Source of the DNA: a virus | Reading direction: 5' to 3' (one strand) | Virus record (IMG/VR): IMGVR_UViG_3300030060_008003 | Coordinates: 1 to 64,000 of that record | DNA length: 64,000 nt | In this document: positions 32,677-42,024 of the stretch, piece after piece | Numbering within the stretch: the stretch's first letter is position 1 | How the letters are laid out: the number at the start of each line of letters is the position of its first letter | Translations under genes and position numbers: made by a program | Notes under the pieces: generated by a model | The model's database searches: none | Told to the model about the DNA's origin: nothing | Seen by the model: the letters and a program-made list of their open reading frames with translations, nothing else

Positions 32677-35600
32677 CTAAAACTGCAAGTTATTGCAATC
32701 TTCATCCTCCGGACAAATAGTTGTAGTCACCGTTAATACAGGAGGAACTGTCGTTGTCGTAGTAGTTGTCGTTGTCGTAGTAGTCGTAGTTGTAAGCTCG
32801 TCCATTATGAACGGTGTTTGTAACGGTAAAATAGGAGCCGGATATATAAATGTCGGTGGTTCCGGTGGTTCTGGCGGTTCCGGTGGTTCCGGTGGTTCGG
32901 GAGGCAGAGTAACTACTGGGTCACGAGGGTCCGGAGGACCGCCAAAGTCATTCGGTGTAACAATATGTGGTGGAATAGTCGTACACGGAGGTGGAGGAGT
33001 AGTATATACTGGCGGCGTCGTATACGGGGGAGTAGTGTACGGAGGTGTAGTGTATGGGGGTGTCGTATACGGAGGAGTAGTTTTATAAGGTGGTTCAGTT
33101 GTAGGATCTTCATATATCCTAAAATCACTACCACTTCCGTCAGTTGGATCAGAAAATATTAATCCAGGTAAATCAATTGTTATATCAATCGGGCTACCGT
33201 TTAATGAACCATCTGATTCGTCATCTGGCTCAGGGTAAGGATTATAGCATATACCCTCTTCATTACGCCTCCAGCCATCAGGGCAAACATCCACACATTC
33301 TCCGTTAACTCTTTCCTTACCTTCAGGACACGGTGGTGGGGTTACTGGAGGCGTTGTATCATCCGGTGGAGGAGTCGTACCATCATCCGGTGGAGGAGTC
33401 GTACCATCATCCGGTGGAGGAGTTGTATAACCACCACCTGGATCAGGTGTAGTGTCTGTACCGTCCCCTGCACCCTTTAAAAGTTCTTCATCAATATCAA
33501 CTGTGTTAGGTGTATAATCACCACCGTACACACCCATCGTTTCACCTGCTAGTCTAGTTATTGCATTGTTTATAAGCTCCTGTATTGCAAGTGTACCGTA
33601 GAAAGGACCACCGCTAGTAGTAAAATGAGTTTCAATTAGAATCGGTGTATTATTTGTATATATAAAAGTAGGGGAACTACTATCGCCTTTTTGTAATGGT
33701 TCATTGATGTAATTATCAGACTCTCGATATTCTTCGTCAACTTGATCGTGTGGTGGAAATGTAATATTAACACCATTATTAGATCCCCCTCCATATTTTA
33801 CAATAAGCGCTTTTCTTTCTTGATCCGTGCGTACAAAATGACCACCTTTTAGAATTTCTGAATATTCAGTCAAACTCTTAGGTTGAGGTAGTGAGTAAAT
33901 TGTTACATTATCAACCGGTTCATTGAGTAAACCAACAGTTACATCATACTTATCAGAACCTCCGACTTCCCGATCTAGATTTTGCGTTAAAACTATCCTT
34001 CTAGTAATTCTATTTCCATTTTTATCTACAAAAACTACTTCACCGCCAAATGGATCATTAGGACCATATAAAACAGGCCAATGTTTTGATATGACGACAT
34101 GCTGCGGGGTTATTAATGTAGCTGCCTTTCTCCATGGAGGTGGTCTATCATTTTGATTTTGTGGTGACCATGTTTCTGCACCAGCCTCATTAACTCCGGA
34201 AAAATCTACTTTTGACAGCCCATTACCAAAGTTAATAGGCATTGCATCTAAAAGAACCTTATTTATATTCTTAGCTGTTTGTGATGGCTCTCGCGCAGCT
34301 AGCTGCGACTCTATAGTCTCTGGGTCTTCAAATACTAAATCCGGATTATCGTCTAAAAACTTTTGGATAATACCGAGATCATCGTCTAGAAAACGCATCT
34401 GTATAAGCTTAGCATCCGCCGGCAGATTACTATCTCTGATTTCTACGTACTTTGCGTATGTTTCCTCAGCCAGTTCAACTATTTTTGTCCAGGTTAATAA
34501 CTCTAATTGACTAATTAGCCTTCGTTCACGAGCCTCGAAGCGTTTAGCAGCAATTTCTTCAATTCTAGCCGCTCGATCTATACCTTGTTGTCTTTGAGAT
34601 TCTAATTCTAGCTCAGCCTGCGATGTTCGATCCTCTTCTTCTTGTCTTTTCGCTTCAGCACGAGCTTCTGCTTCCTTTACTTTATCATCACTAACTTGCT
34701 GAATAGCTTGTTGTCGAGCTTGAGCTGCATTAAATAAAAACTGATTTATTAATACTGTTGTTGTACCTAACGAATTAATTTGATCAATATACTCTTGCTT
34801 TCTATAATAAGGTATAACATCCTCGCCTAATGAACTTATCGCCCGGTCTTTTATTGCATTAAGTCTTTCGAGCCTTTCTGCTACAACTCGCGCAGCAGCA
34901 TCTGCTGAAGCCTTATCAGCAGCGCGCTGCGCTGCATCCACCGCCCCTTTAAGTGATTCTATTTTTGCAAGTATGCTAACAAAAGCTGCCGCAAGGTTAA
35001 GAGCTGTAATTTTACTAGCATTTGTCCTCTGTGTAATTTGCCAGACAGCTGCTTGACTCCCAACTTGGCCTGTTTTATATGTTTCCTCTGCAAAAACAGC
35101 TGCAGCGTCTATAGCTTGTGATGCGCTTACAATATTATTATAAACATCTGTTATCGCAGTATTTGATAATACATTAAAATTATTAGCTGTAGTTAACCAT
35201 TGGTTAACACTCATCAAAGCCATAGCAACCTTTCCATTTGCTAAGTTCGCTGAGTCTCTGGCTCTTTCAGCCATGTCATTTAGATTTGTAACTCGATCTA
35301 CAAAACTTTGCGGAAATTCATTAGGCCTTCTTTGATTTTGTGCTCTTAATGACAAGCCAAGTGTTCCGGGTGAGTAACCGCGACCTCCGGAGGCGTTCGT
35401 ACCTGCTCCAATTGTATTCTCAGCAGCAGTAACTGATTCTTCAGCTAACACAGCTGCCGCTGCTAACGGATCGCGTATTGTATCAACAATATCACTCTTA
35501 CTAATCGTAACAGTTTCCGTCTCTGGAGCTGATTCGAGGTCTTCAGTAAGGCCACTTAACCCACTGTCACCAGGATAAGTTACCGTTGGGGTAGTTCCTC

Positions 35601-36306
35601 CCCCTGGTGGAGGTGTAACTTCATCAGGCGGTTGTGTAACACCCGTGTTTTCAACAATAGAAGGACGTGATGGTTCTGATTCCAAAACATCCGTAATAAT
35701 CTCTACTTCCCTTACAGTTACCCCCTCGCTCTGTGTATTATTAAAAAGGCCAGATATTAAATCTTGACTCTCTTGATTTAATCCTTCACTCTCTCGAGCC
35801 GGTGGTGGAGTAACACCAGGTGTCGATGGATCGTAATTAGGGTTAGGTATGTTTAAAGTTTGAGATTTAACATATGGCCTACCATCTACAATTTGCTGAA
35901 GAGATACAGTAACATCCATGCTACCGTCTTTAGCAACTTCATCAGCACCTAAAGTTAATCTTGCAGCATTTATAGTTATCTGCGCAGTACCAGCCGATAC
36001 TGCTGAATCACCATCTTCAAGTTCTGTCTTATTGTTAAAATCTTCAACAAAATATTCTACTTCCCCATCAAACCCTTTACTCAATGAAACGTAATCAACA
36101 TTAATGACCCCAGTGGTGTTATCAAATGAGCCCTCAACGCCACCAGCGCCGAGTTGCGGATAAGATATAACAGTTACAAAAACGTCTTGTATCTGTACAT
36201 CTGGATCTCCTAAATGCACAGAAGCCGGCGCCGGGGTTCCAGACGACAACCCCATTGGATCAGGAGTTGTTTGATATTGAGAAAAATCTGGAGCCGGTGT
36301 TTCCAT
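32677..36306 (-). CDS. Giant late tail/virion protein with an embedded trypsin-like protease domain
   Basis: 1209 residues. Parts in order: beta-rich Pro/Thr segment (1-170); Ala-rich coiled coil (~270-680); a chymotrypsin-fold domain with His in VISKHW (~740), Asp in KYDVTVGLL 46 residues later, and Ser in KGDSSSPTF 88 residues after that, close to the 45/93 spacing of trypsin; a Pro/Thr linker with a Cys-rich insert (CPEGKERVNGECVDVCPDGW); and TTPPY, PPE and Thr repeats. It ends ICPEDEDCNNLQF. Follows the gene at 36306-37232 without a gap. Fibre or whisker-like role inferred from position; protease activity inferred from motifs. Confidence 0.8.
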   Translation of the reverse strand: METPAPDFSQYQTTPDPMGLSSGTPAPASVHLGDPDVQIQDVFVTVISYPQLGAGGVEGSFDNTTGVINVDYVSLSKGFDGEVEYFVEDFNNKTELEDGDSAVSAGTAQITINAARLTLGADEVAKDGSMDVTVSLQQIVDGRPYVKSQTLNIPNPNYDPSTPGVTPPPARESEGLNQESQDLISGLFNNTQSEGVTVREVEIITDVLESEPSRPSIVENTGVTQPPDEVTPPPGGGTTPTVTYPGDSGLSGLTEDLESAPETETVTISKSDIVDTIRDPLAAAAVLAEESVTAAENTIGAGTNASGGRGYSPGTLGLSLRAQNQRRPNEFPQSFVDRVTNLNDMAERARDSANLANGKVAMALMSVNQWLTTANNFNVLSNTAITDVYNNIVSASQAIDAAAVFAEETYKTGQVGSQAAVWQITQRTNASKITALNLAAAFVSILAKIESLKGAVDAAQRAADKASADAAARVVAERLERLNAIKDRAISSLGEDVIPYYRKQEYIDQINSLGTTTVLINQFLFNAAQARQQAIQQVSDDKVKEAEARAEAKRQEEEDRTSQAELELESQRQQGIDRAARIEEIAAKRFEARERRLISQLELLTWTKIVELAEETYAKYVEIRDSNLPADAKLIQMRFLDDDLGIIQKFLDDNPDLVFEDPETIESQLAAREPSQTAKNINKVLLDAMPINFGNGLSKVDFSGVNEAGAETWSPQNQNDRPPPWRKAATLITPQHVVISKHWPVLYGPNDPFGGEVVFVDKNGNRITRRIVLTQNLDREVGGSDKYDVTVGLLNEPVDNVTIYSLPQPKSLTEYSEILKGGHFVRTDQERKALIVKYGGGSNNGVNITFPPHDQVDEEYRESDNYINEPLQKGDSSSPTFIYTNNTPILIETHFTTSGGPFYGTLAIQELINNAITRLAGETMGVYGGDYTPNTVDIDEELLKGAGDGTDTTPDPGGGYTTPPPDDGTTPPPDDGTTPPPDDTTPPVTPPPCPEGKERVNGECVDVCPDGWRRNEEGICYNPYPEPDDESDGSLNGSPIDITIDLPGLIFSDPTDGSGSDFRIYEDPTTEPPYKTTPPYTTPPYTTPPYTTPPYTTPPVYTTPPPPCTTIPPHIVTPNDFGGPPDPRDPVVTLPPEPPEPPEPPEPPEPPTFIYPAPILPLQTPFIMDELTTTTTTTTTTTTTTTVPPVLTVTTTICPEDEDCNNLQF
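32749..32793 (-). repeat. Poly-threonine codon run
   Basis: Fifteen consecutive ACN codons of mixed synonymous use (ACA, ACG, ACT), near the 3' end of the giant tail gene. Confidence 0.85.
32853..32909 (-). repeat. PPE tandem codon repeat
   Basis: A 9-nt unit encoding PPE/PEP repeated about six times with third-base changes. Confidence 0.8.
32998..33085 (-). repeat. TTPPY tandem repeat
   Basis: A 15-nt unit encoding TTPPY/TTPPV repeated about five to six times, imperfect at third positions. Confidence 0.85.
33360..33427 (-). repeat. DDGTTPPP tandem repeat
   Basis: A 24-nt unit repeated nearly three times with almost no base change; the most recently duplicated-looking of the four repeats in this gene. 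Confidence 0.8.
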
Positions 36307-37232
36307 TATGCAGTAATATTAGTGACAGTTGTAAATGGATTATTAGGTACAGTACTCAGACTCGGAGTTCGAATAGTTTCAGTAAGTACCTCACTTCCTT
36401 CGTATCCTTCAACATGAAAATTTCTTAAAAAGAAATCTTTTGCGCTCAATTGATAAGCTGCGGCAGTTGATGCATAATTTGCTGAAATTGGAGTAGTAAA
36501 GGCAAATCCACAATAAATGTTTTCTATATTAGAAAGAGTACTATATCTTGTACCGAGGCTAATTGCCGTTAGTAAGGTGTAAGTTGTTGTATCACTCTCA
36601 CGTGAATCAATAAATAGCGTTCGTCCAAGATTAACATATCTAAATCTTAAAGTCCTGTATGTGTCTGTAGATATAGTACTAAACGTAGTAGATATAGAAG
36701 AAAGATGATTATTAACAATTACGTTATGTAAAAAGTCTCGCGTTATAATTGATTCTCTTAATACTTTATTTGGTTGTACCCCGGGTCGATCATCTCTACC
36801 TGTTAACGCGTATTTACCAGTAGAATCAAACGCTACTTTAACTAACATACCACTAAGTACAGCCCCTTCGAGTAAAACTGTAGAATCGCCTTCTGTTTTC
36901 AAAGGTTCAGAAGAGGATAAAACACCTGCTTTGGTATACCCTTCCGTCAGCAGTGCATTTGCTGATAATATAAATTCTGGGTCTTGATCACCAATATATT
37001 GCCCGGGTAGACAAGATAAAGGTCTAGGTAAATTAGTTAAAAACGTTGAAAAACCTAATTCGTAATTATGAGATTTAGCTGTTGCACCAAAACTAGTACT
37101 CGGTAGCTTGTATTGAAAAGACCACGTAATATCATAATTTGAATTAAAAGATTTACCAACTTCGACGAAGGTATAATATCTTGCCTCCGCGGGTAATGAT
37201 ATATCTGTTGGAAATCCTGCTAATGCTGCCAT
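36306..37232 (-). CDS. Hypothetical virion protein
   Basis: 308 residues, beta-rich, with many Ser/Thr/Asn and no motif I recognise. It starts MAALAGFPTDISLPAEARYY and ends NNPFTTVTNITA. Position between the collar-domain fibres and the giant tail gene, plus a late-type octamer, supports a tail-fibre or fibre-attachment role. Its stop overlaps the start of the giant gene. Confidence 0.65.
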   Translation of the reverse strand: MAALAGFPTDISLPAEARYYTFVEVGKSFNSNYDITWSFQYKLPSTSFGATAKSHNYELGFSTFLTNLPRPLSCLPGQYIGDQDPEFILSANALLTEGYTKAGVLSSSEPLKTEGDSTVLLEGAVLSGMLVKVAFDSTGKYALTGRDDRPGVQPNKVLRESIITRDFLHNVIVNNHLSSISTTFSTISTDTYRTLRFRYVNLGRTLFIDSRESDTTTYTLLTAISLGTRYSTLSNIENIYCGFAFTTPISANYASTAAAYQLSAKDFFLRNFHVEGYEGSEVLTETIRTPSLSTVPNNPFTTVTNITA

Positions 37233-37237
37233 ATATA

Positions 37238-37245
37238 TATTTAAT
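37238..37245 (-). promoter_or_regulatory. Late-promoter-like octamer
   Basis: ATTAAATA on the minus strand, 5 nt before the ATG at 37232. Confidence 0.4.
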
Positions 37246-37248
37246 TAC

Positions 37249-37461
37249 TCATTCCTTTATAAAAGTACAGGTTAGAGATTTTGTTTTTTTGATTTGTGTT
37301 TTAAACACTAACATGTAACCTAACTTTGATAACTCTAAATGTACCGTTTTAAAGTGTTCGAATGGTATATTGACAAGGATACTTTCAAACTCGTTATCAT
37401 ATATAACGTAGTCGGAAAATTCTTCACAGAGTGCATTAGCTCTGCAAACACTTGTATTCAT
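37249..37461 (-). CDS. Small hypothetical late protein
   Basis: 70 residues (MNTSVCRANALCEEF...). Two Cys early, strand-rich middle, basic end. No family recognised. The octamer before it overlaps the stop of the 55-residue gene upstream. Confidence 0.55.
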   Translation of the reverse strand: MNTSVCRANALCEEFSDYVIYDNEFESILVNIPFEHFKTVHLELSKLGYMLVFKTQIKKTKSLTCTFIKE

Positions 37462-37466
37462 ACAAG

Positions 37467-37474
37467 TATTTATT
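37467..37474 (-). promoter_or_regulatory. Late-promoter octamer
   Basis: AATAAATA on the minus strand, 5 nt before the ATG at 37461. Confidence 0.5.
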
Positions 37475-37637
37475 CATCATCAAAGACTTGAAGAATTTTA
37501 TCTATCTTTTCAATTAAAATATTCGTATCAGCATGTAGCTGACTTTCACTATATTTAAAGCTAGTGTTATTAGATAAAATTTCTTTTAGAGTTACAAAAT
37601 CTTCAAAATTAAGACCTTCAACTATAACTTCTTCCAT
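37470..37637 (-). CDS. Very small protein, 55 residues
   Basis: An open frame starting MEEVIVEGLNFEDFVTLKEI and ending IDKILQVFDDE. Acidic and helical, amphipathic in the second half. It exactly fills the gap between the first fibre gene and the 70-residue gene, and its stop overlaps the next gene's late octamer, which supports it being real. No octamer or Shine-Dalgarno site of its own was found. Confidence 0.5.
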   Translation of the reverse strand: MEEVIVEGLNFEDFVTLKEILSNNTSFKYSESQLHADTNILIEKIDKILQVFDDE

Positions 37638-37669
37638 ATTGTAGTTATATTCTCTACGCTATAAAGCAA

Positions 37670-39331
37670 CTAGTTCCACTCAAACACAACAACACCAGTT
37701 GCAACAGGAGCACTTGCGGGCCCATCAGCATGTGACCCTCCACCCCCGCCATATGCAGGCGAGTGTCCATAAAATCCAGCTCCACCAACATCTTCTTCAT
37801 CTCCACCATCGTCTGTATCGATAAATCCAACCCCACCTAAAATCTTTAATGTACCTGTCGGTAAATATACACTTTCAGCAATTGTTGGAGACGCAGCGTC
37901 TATTAAACCAAACGCGCCACCTGGCGCTGTAACTATTGGATTATTACCATCTGCTTTAGGTTCATATATGTAACTAGTTTGTCCGCTAGTGTTTCCAACC
38001 GGAGCTGCTCCAACAACAACGGGGAATTCTTTTCCAGGAGCCGCTGAAAGATACCCGATAGCTGTAGCGCCAGCATTACCCGATGTCTTATCACCGGGAG
38101 ATCCTGACCCGGTTACATAAAACTTAACATAAGATACACCACCTGGCATTTTAAAGGTATGTTCTATACCTGGTGTGTCAAAAACCTGTATACCTGGCTG
38201 TGGTCTTGTTATTTTTACCGTACCACTAAGCGGATTAAAAGACGTATCTGTTACATTTTGTGTAACACCTGATCCAGATGTTATAGTAGCAGAAAGATTT
38301 TTACCAATTGTATATGCTGGACTAGTTACACCACCAAAAGCTTTGATAATAAAATTCATACCAACAGCAGAAAGTGTTGTCTTTCGAGCTGATAAACCTG
38401 CTCCACGTGCTGGAAATTGACCACCGAGACTATTTGTTGTTGAATCAAAGCCGTGTATAAATGTAGAACTTAAATTTGGAACATTGAAAGTATTATCTGC
38501 AAAATTACGCCCATATTGTCCATTAAGAGCAGTAAGAAGCTCAGAATATGTTACAGCATTAACAGCTTGCCCGTTACAGTTCAACCAACCATGCGGTGCA
38601 CTAGTTAATGGACCGGCATATGTCTGAATAGAACCAACAGGAATTAAAGCTGCTGTGGTTGGTGCAACAGCTGTAAGGACTTCTTTTGGTACTTTCCAAG
38701 TAAGTTGAGATCCACCGCCGCTATCTATTGCATCATAAGCTAGGAAATCTTCTTGTTGCGGTGACCCAGCTGGAAAAGTATAATTAACTGCACCTACGCG
38801 TAATTTAGATGGTAGTGTAAGATAATCAGTTAAACCAGTGCTATTTTGTGTAATTTTATCGATACTAATTGTAGCACTTAATGCTAGTTTTTCAGAACCA
38901 TCAATAGTTAATGAGTTGCCTATTGCATTTAAAGAAAAATTACCTGCAGATAATGTTCCAACTGATATTCTATTATTAGCATCAATAGTTATTGTTTTAT
39001 TATATGCGCTTAAGTAAGTTGCAACAGTTACCCAATCCGCCCCTACGCTTCCTGTACCTTTAGTTAAAACTTTAAAACATCTGTTATCTGTATCATACGC
39101 ATAATCACCACTAGCCACAGGCGCGAGCGATGTTAAGTCCGCTGCCTCACCTGCCCATTTGTTACCAACTATAACACCACCTACTGTTGTACCATCACCA
39201 ATATACAACCTTTTTGTATCAGTGGCATACCCTAGTTCTCCAGTTTCTAATGTTATTTGCTGTCGATCATGATTTGTCCCTCTTCTAACAAGAAGTTTTA
39301 ATAATGTGTTTTCTAAAATTTGTATGGACAT
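37670..39331 (-). CDS. Tail fibre with Mtd-like N-terminus and phage tail collar domain
   Basis: 553 residues. The N-terminal LKLLVRRGTNHDRQQITLE...GELGYATDTKRLYIGDGTT (residues ~10-48) resembles the N-terminal domain of Bordetella phage Mtd-type fibres. Beta-rich repeats follow, then a collar domain (IPVGSIQTYAGPLTSAPHGW...LNGQYG...FNVPNLSSTFIHG, ~232-300) and a Gly-rich end (VGGAGFYGHSPAYGGGGG) of the receptor-binding type. Paralogue of the next gene. Probably a short or side tail fibre. Confidence 0.85.
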   Translation of the reverse strand: MSIQILENTLLKLLVRRGTNHDRQQITLETGELGYATDTKRLYIGDGTTVGGVIVGNKWAGEAADLTSLAPVASGDYAYDTDNRCFKVLTKGTGSVGADWVTVATYLSAYNKTITIDANNRISVGTLSAGNFSLNAIGNSLTIDGSEKLALSATISIDKITQNSTGLTDYLTLPSKLRVGAVNYTFPAGSPQQEDFLAYDAIDSGGGSQLTWKVPKEVLTAVAPTTAALIPVGSIQTYAGPLTSAPHGWLNCNGQAVNAVTYSELLTALNGQYGRNFADNTFNVPNLSSTFIHGFDSTTNSLGGQFPARGAGLSARKTTLSAVGMNFIIKAFGGVTSPAYTIGKNLSATITSGSGVTQNVTDTSFNPLSGTVKITRPQPGIQVFDTPGIEHTFKMPGGVSYVKFYVTGSGSPGDKTSGNAGATAIGYLSAAPGKEFPVVVGAAPVGNTSGQTSYIYEPKADGNNPIVTAPGGAFGLIDAASPTIAESVYLPTGTLKILGGVGFIDTDDGGDEEDVGGAGFYGHSPAYGGGGGSHADGPASAPVATGVVVFEWN

Positions 39332-39340
39332 ATGTTAAAA

Positions 39341-39348
39341 TATTTAGT
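39341..39348 (-). promoter_or_regulatory. Late-promoter-like octamer
   Basis: ACTAAATA on the minus strand, 9 nt before the ATG at 39331. Confidence 0.35.
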
Positions 39349-40906
39349 AGCTATAAACCGGTATTGCAAATCTATCAAATGTTTCATTACTAGCACTATT
39401 ACGTACATTACCAGATAACGCCATAGTAATAAATCCTGCTGAACTTAAACTAAGCACTTGACCGCCTGAGTTAAGGCCGTTACATACTTGCTGTGCATAT
39501 TTACCTAAAAATCCTTGACTTACTTGATTTGGCGCGCCATTGAAGATATTTAAAACAGGATCTTCAGCATACTTAATAATAAAGTTAACACCAAATGCGC
39601 TAAGAGTATTGTAAGGAGGCTTTTTATCAGGTCCGGAGACAGCACCATCTGTAGCACTCAAGAATAATGTTCTTGTACTCGCAGTAATGGCTCCTTCAGA
39701 GCCATATAGCATAACATCGCCACCGGTTAAACTCGGTACTCTAAAGAGAGACATTCCCGTGCCGCCATATACAGTGCCTATTTTATCAAAAAGCTGTCTA
39801 TACTCTGTATTAGTAGTTGCATCATATGCATGACCATCACATAATAGATAACCTGCAGGAGGGCTGCTAAACGCTTGCGCATGCGGTAAAATAGAACCAA
39901 TAGGTACACCATCACCAGCTCCAGCGCCTGATAAGCCAGTAGCTGTTACAACATCAAATATAGAGCTTTGTACGTCTGTAACTAAACCTTTTTCTACATT
40001 TACATAAGGCAGCTCTTGAAATGCTGAAGTAGATCCATTTAATGATACAACCCCGTTATCATTTATTAAGAGTTCACCGTCTACAGATTGCAATGTTGTT
40101 TCGAGTCTATTAGATGCCGTGTTTACGGTTAATCCACCACCCAATCTACCCTCTGTAGTGGATGTTCCATCACCCGGTCCAGCCCATGTAGATATAGGAA
40201 ATGATAATGATCCGACACTCTTAAGTTCTAATTTATTATTAGCATCAAACTTAAATTGATCCTCATTAACACTAAGAGCTAGCTCTTCACCGTTACCTCC
40301 CTTTAAACCGCTTGCTGATGGAAATAAAGCTTTTATTTCTCGTTTTGTTATAGAGTTTTGCTTTGGGGTTAATCGACCTGTAGTGCCGGTTGCACTAGAT
40401 AATTCTATATAGTCTGTATTAAATGCTACACTTGCTTCTCCAGCCGTAGTGTTTGATGATAATAAACCAGCTCCAAAAAATGTTGTACCTATATTTTGTG
40501 AATCTAAACCTTGTTTTTTAACAGAAAGCTTATTATTACTATCAAACTCGATAGATGTATCATTAGGTACACTACCAATATATGCCCACCCTGATAAAGC
40601 ATTAGTATATGCTTTACCAGTTGAACTAGCCCCAGTTAAAATATACAAGCGACTATCTGCATACCCTATATCACCGACTTGAAGATGAGGAGATTCGCCA
40701 GCAGCTGGTCCTAAACTAGCAACTGTTGCAAAAGGACCTACTGCTTTATTACCAGCAACAGTCCCGCCGTAAGTTGCTCCATCACCAACAAATAATCTCT
40801 TAGAATCAAGAGTGTAACCAACCTCCCCTTGATCTAATACAATGTCCTGGCGCTGACTATCAGTACCTCTTCTAACTTTTAATTTTACTATAGTAATATT
40901 TGCCAT
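39344..40906 (-). CDS. Tail fibre with Mtd-like N-terminus and tail collar domain
   Basis: 520 residues. Same N-terminal module as the gene at 37670 (LKVRRGTDSQRQDIVLDQ...GEVGYTLDSKRLFVGDGAT), a long beta-helix-like middle, and a collar domain (VPIGSILPHAQAFSSPPAGY...LCDGHAYDATTNTEYRQLF, ~330-390). The C-terminus differs fully from its paralogue (FAIPVYSY), as expected for fibres with different targets. 6 nt after the preceding gene; no octamer of its own. Confidence 0.85.
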   Translation of the reverse strand: MANITIVKLKVRRGTDSQRQDIVLDQGEVGYTLDSKRLFVGDGATYGGTVAGNKAVGPFATVASLGPAAGESPHLQVGDIGYADSRLYILTGASSTGKAYTNALSGWAYIGSVPNDTSIEFDSNNKLSVKKQGLDSQNIGTTFFGAGLLSSNTTAGEASVAFNTDYIELSSATGTTGRLTPKQNSITKREIKALFPSASGLKGGNGEELALSVNEDQFKFDANNKLELKSVGSLSFPISTWAGPGDGTSTTEGRLGGGLTVNTASNRLETTLQSVDGELLINDNGVVSLNGSTSAFQELPYVNVEKGLVTDVQSSIFDVVTATGLSGAGAGDGVPIGSILPHAQAFSSPPAGYLLCDGHAYDATTNTEYRQLFDKIGTVYGGTGMSLFRVPSLTGGDVMLYGSEGAITASTRTLFLSATDGAVSGPDKKPPYNTLSAFGVNFIIKYAEDPVLNIFNGAPNQVSQGFLGKYAQQVCNGLNSGGQVLSLSSAGFITMALSGNVRNSASNETFDRFAIPVYSY

Positions 40907-40912
40907 GATTTT

Positions 40913-41992
40913 TTATGCTATTCTTCTCCATACATATGCACCGTATGATGGAGGAATGTTATTATGTTTTTTACCTTCACCTACAGACGTAGATTGTCTA
41001 ATGCTCTCAGATCCTTCATTAAAATTAACTTGCTGATTATCTCTTGTTACAACACTTGCACGGTTAGCATTATTAGCTAGCTCTCCAGCTTGTGCTGACC
41101 CTACATCTACAGCTCCTTTCTCAATACACCAGGCATATGCATTAAAGTCCCACTGCGATCCATTACCTAAAGGCGATTTACTCGCTACAAATCGCGTTTC
41201 ACCATTCCATAGTCCGATTACTTCTTTATATTGAAACTGTGTATTATTTAGATATCTACTTCTTGTATCCGGGTCATAGTTTGCAGCAGAACCTAATTGA
41301 AAGTTAAGATCAAGAGATCTTCTTACAATATCTTGTGGATCATTATTATTTGCTGTTCTGTTTCCAAACTGATTATTCCAATTCCACCCACTCGCTGCTC
41401 CTAACGCGTTTCTTGACCGTTGCTGCTCTTGCCATGCTTGTGTTGAATTCGTTACACCTACCCCTGTTGCAACAAAGGGCTGGCCATTAGCAACACTTGT
41501 ACCGGTAGATACAAATACGTCATTAGAACCAACATTAGTTGTATGTGTATGAGCTGGCATGTTACCAACATTAAGCTCTGTCATATATTCACCTGCTCTG
41601 TTACCAGACTCAGGAGGTAAGCCATCTTCACAAAATTTTCTATAATCGGTGTTTTTATCTGTATGACCACCAACACCCACTAAAAACCTTCCTTCTGCAG
41701 CTATCTCCCAAGTAGTTCCAGCTATTCTTGTTTGAGGGTTTATATTATCAAGAGTTAATTGGAGACAACCAACAGGGAAAAACGCATCTAACCATTCTGT
41801 TGGTTCAGATAAAGGTCCTTTAGGGTATATATAATTATTAATTATAACTCTATCACCGCTTAGTGCCAATCCAGTAGAGTTGCCGGCACCATCAAAAACT
41901 TTATTTAAAGTATCCCCTAACTCCGCACCACTTAAATGAAGCAAAGAAGTGTAAAAATCAGATATAAATTGATCTGTTAAACTTTCTGGCAT
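40913..41992 (-). CDS. Collar-type tail fibre, second N-terminal family
   Basis: 359 residues. The N-terminus MPESLTDQFISDFYTSLLHLSG is shared with the next gene (MPESLSQQRISDQYTSLLHI). WLDAFFPVGCLQLT...IAGTTWEIAAEGRFLVGVG (residues ~68-110) is a collar-like domain, and MPAHTHTTN (~148) gives the His-rich site typical of gp12-type fibres. It ends NNIPPSYGAYVWRRIA, also as its neighbour's central domain does. Probably a short fibre. Confidence 0.82.
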   Translation of the reverse strand: MPESLTDQFISDFYTSLLHLSGAELGDTLNKVFDGAGNSTGLALSGDRVIINNYIYPKGPLSEPTEWLDAFFPVGCLQLTLDNINPQTRIAGTTWEIAAEGRFLVGVGGHTDKNTDYRKFCEDGLPPESGNRAGEYMTELNVGNMPAHTHTTNVGSNDVFVSTGTSVANGQPFVATGVGVTNSTQAWQEQQRSRNALGAASGWNWNNQFGNRTANNNDPQDIVRRSLDLNFQLGSAANYDPDTRSRYLNNTQFQYKEVIGLWNGETRFVASKSPLGNGSQWDFNAYAWCIEKGAVDVGSAQAGELANNANRASVVTRDNQQVNFNEGSESIRQSTSVGEGKKHNNIPPSYGAYVWRRIA

Positions 41993-42000
41993 ACTACTAT

Positions 42001-42008
42001 TATTTATG
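42001..42008 (-). promoter_or_regulatory. Late-promoter octamer
   Basis: CATAAATA on the minus strand, 8 nt before the ATG at 41992. Confidence 0.5.
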
Positions 42009-42024
42009 TCACAATTTGAAAATA

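Noticed and set aside
32693-33162. Open frames on the plus strand rich in Val/Gly or Arg/Trp opposite the end of the giant tail gene
   Set aside because: They are the reverse reading of Thr/Pro codon repeats and have no promoter, start signal or family likeness.
32998-33427. CRISPR-like array, because of evenly spaced short repeats
   Set aside because: Units are 15 or 24 nt, directly adjacent without spacers, and translate as TTPPY and DDGTTPPP in frame.
37670-40906. Diversity-generating retroelement suggested by the Mtd-like fibre N-terminus
   Set aside because: No reverse transcriptase gene, no template/variable repeat pair and no C-type lectin tip were seen; only the N-terminal module is similar.
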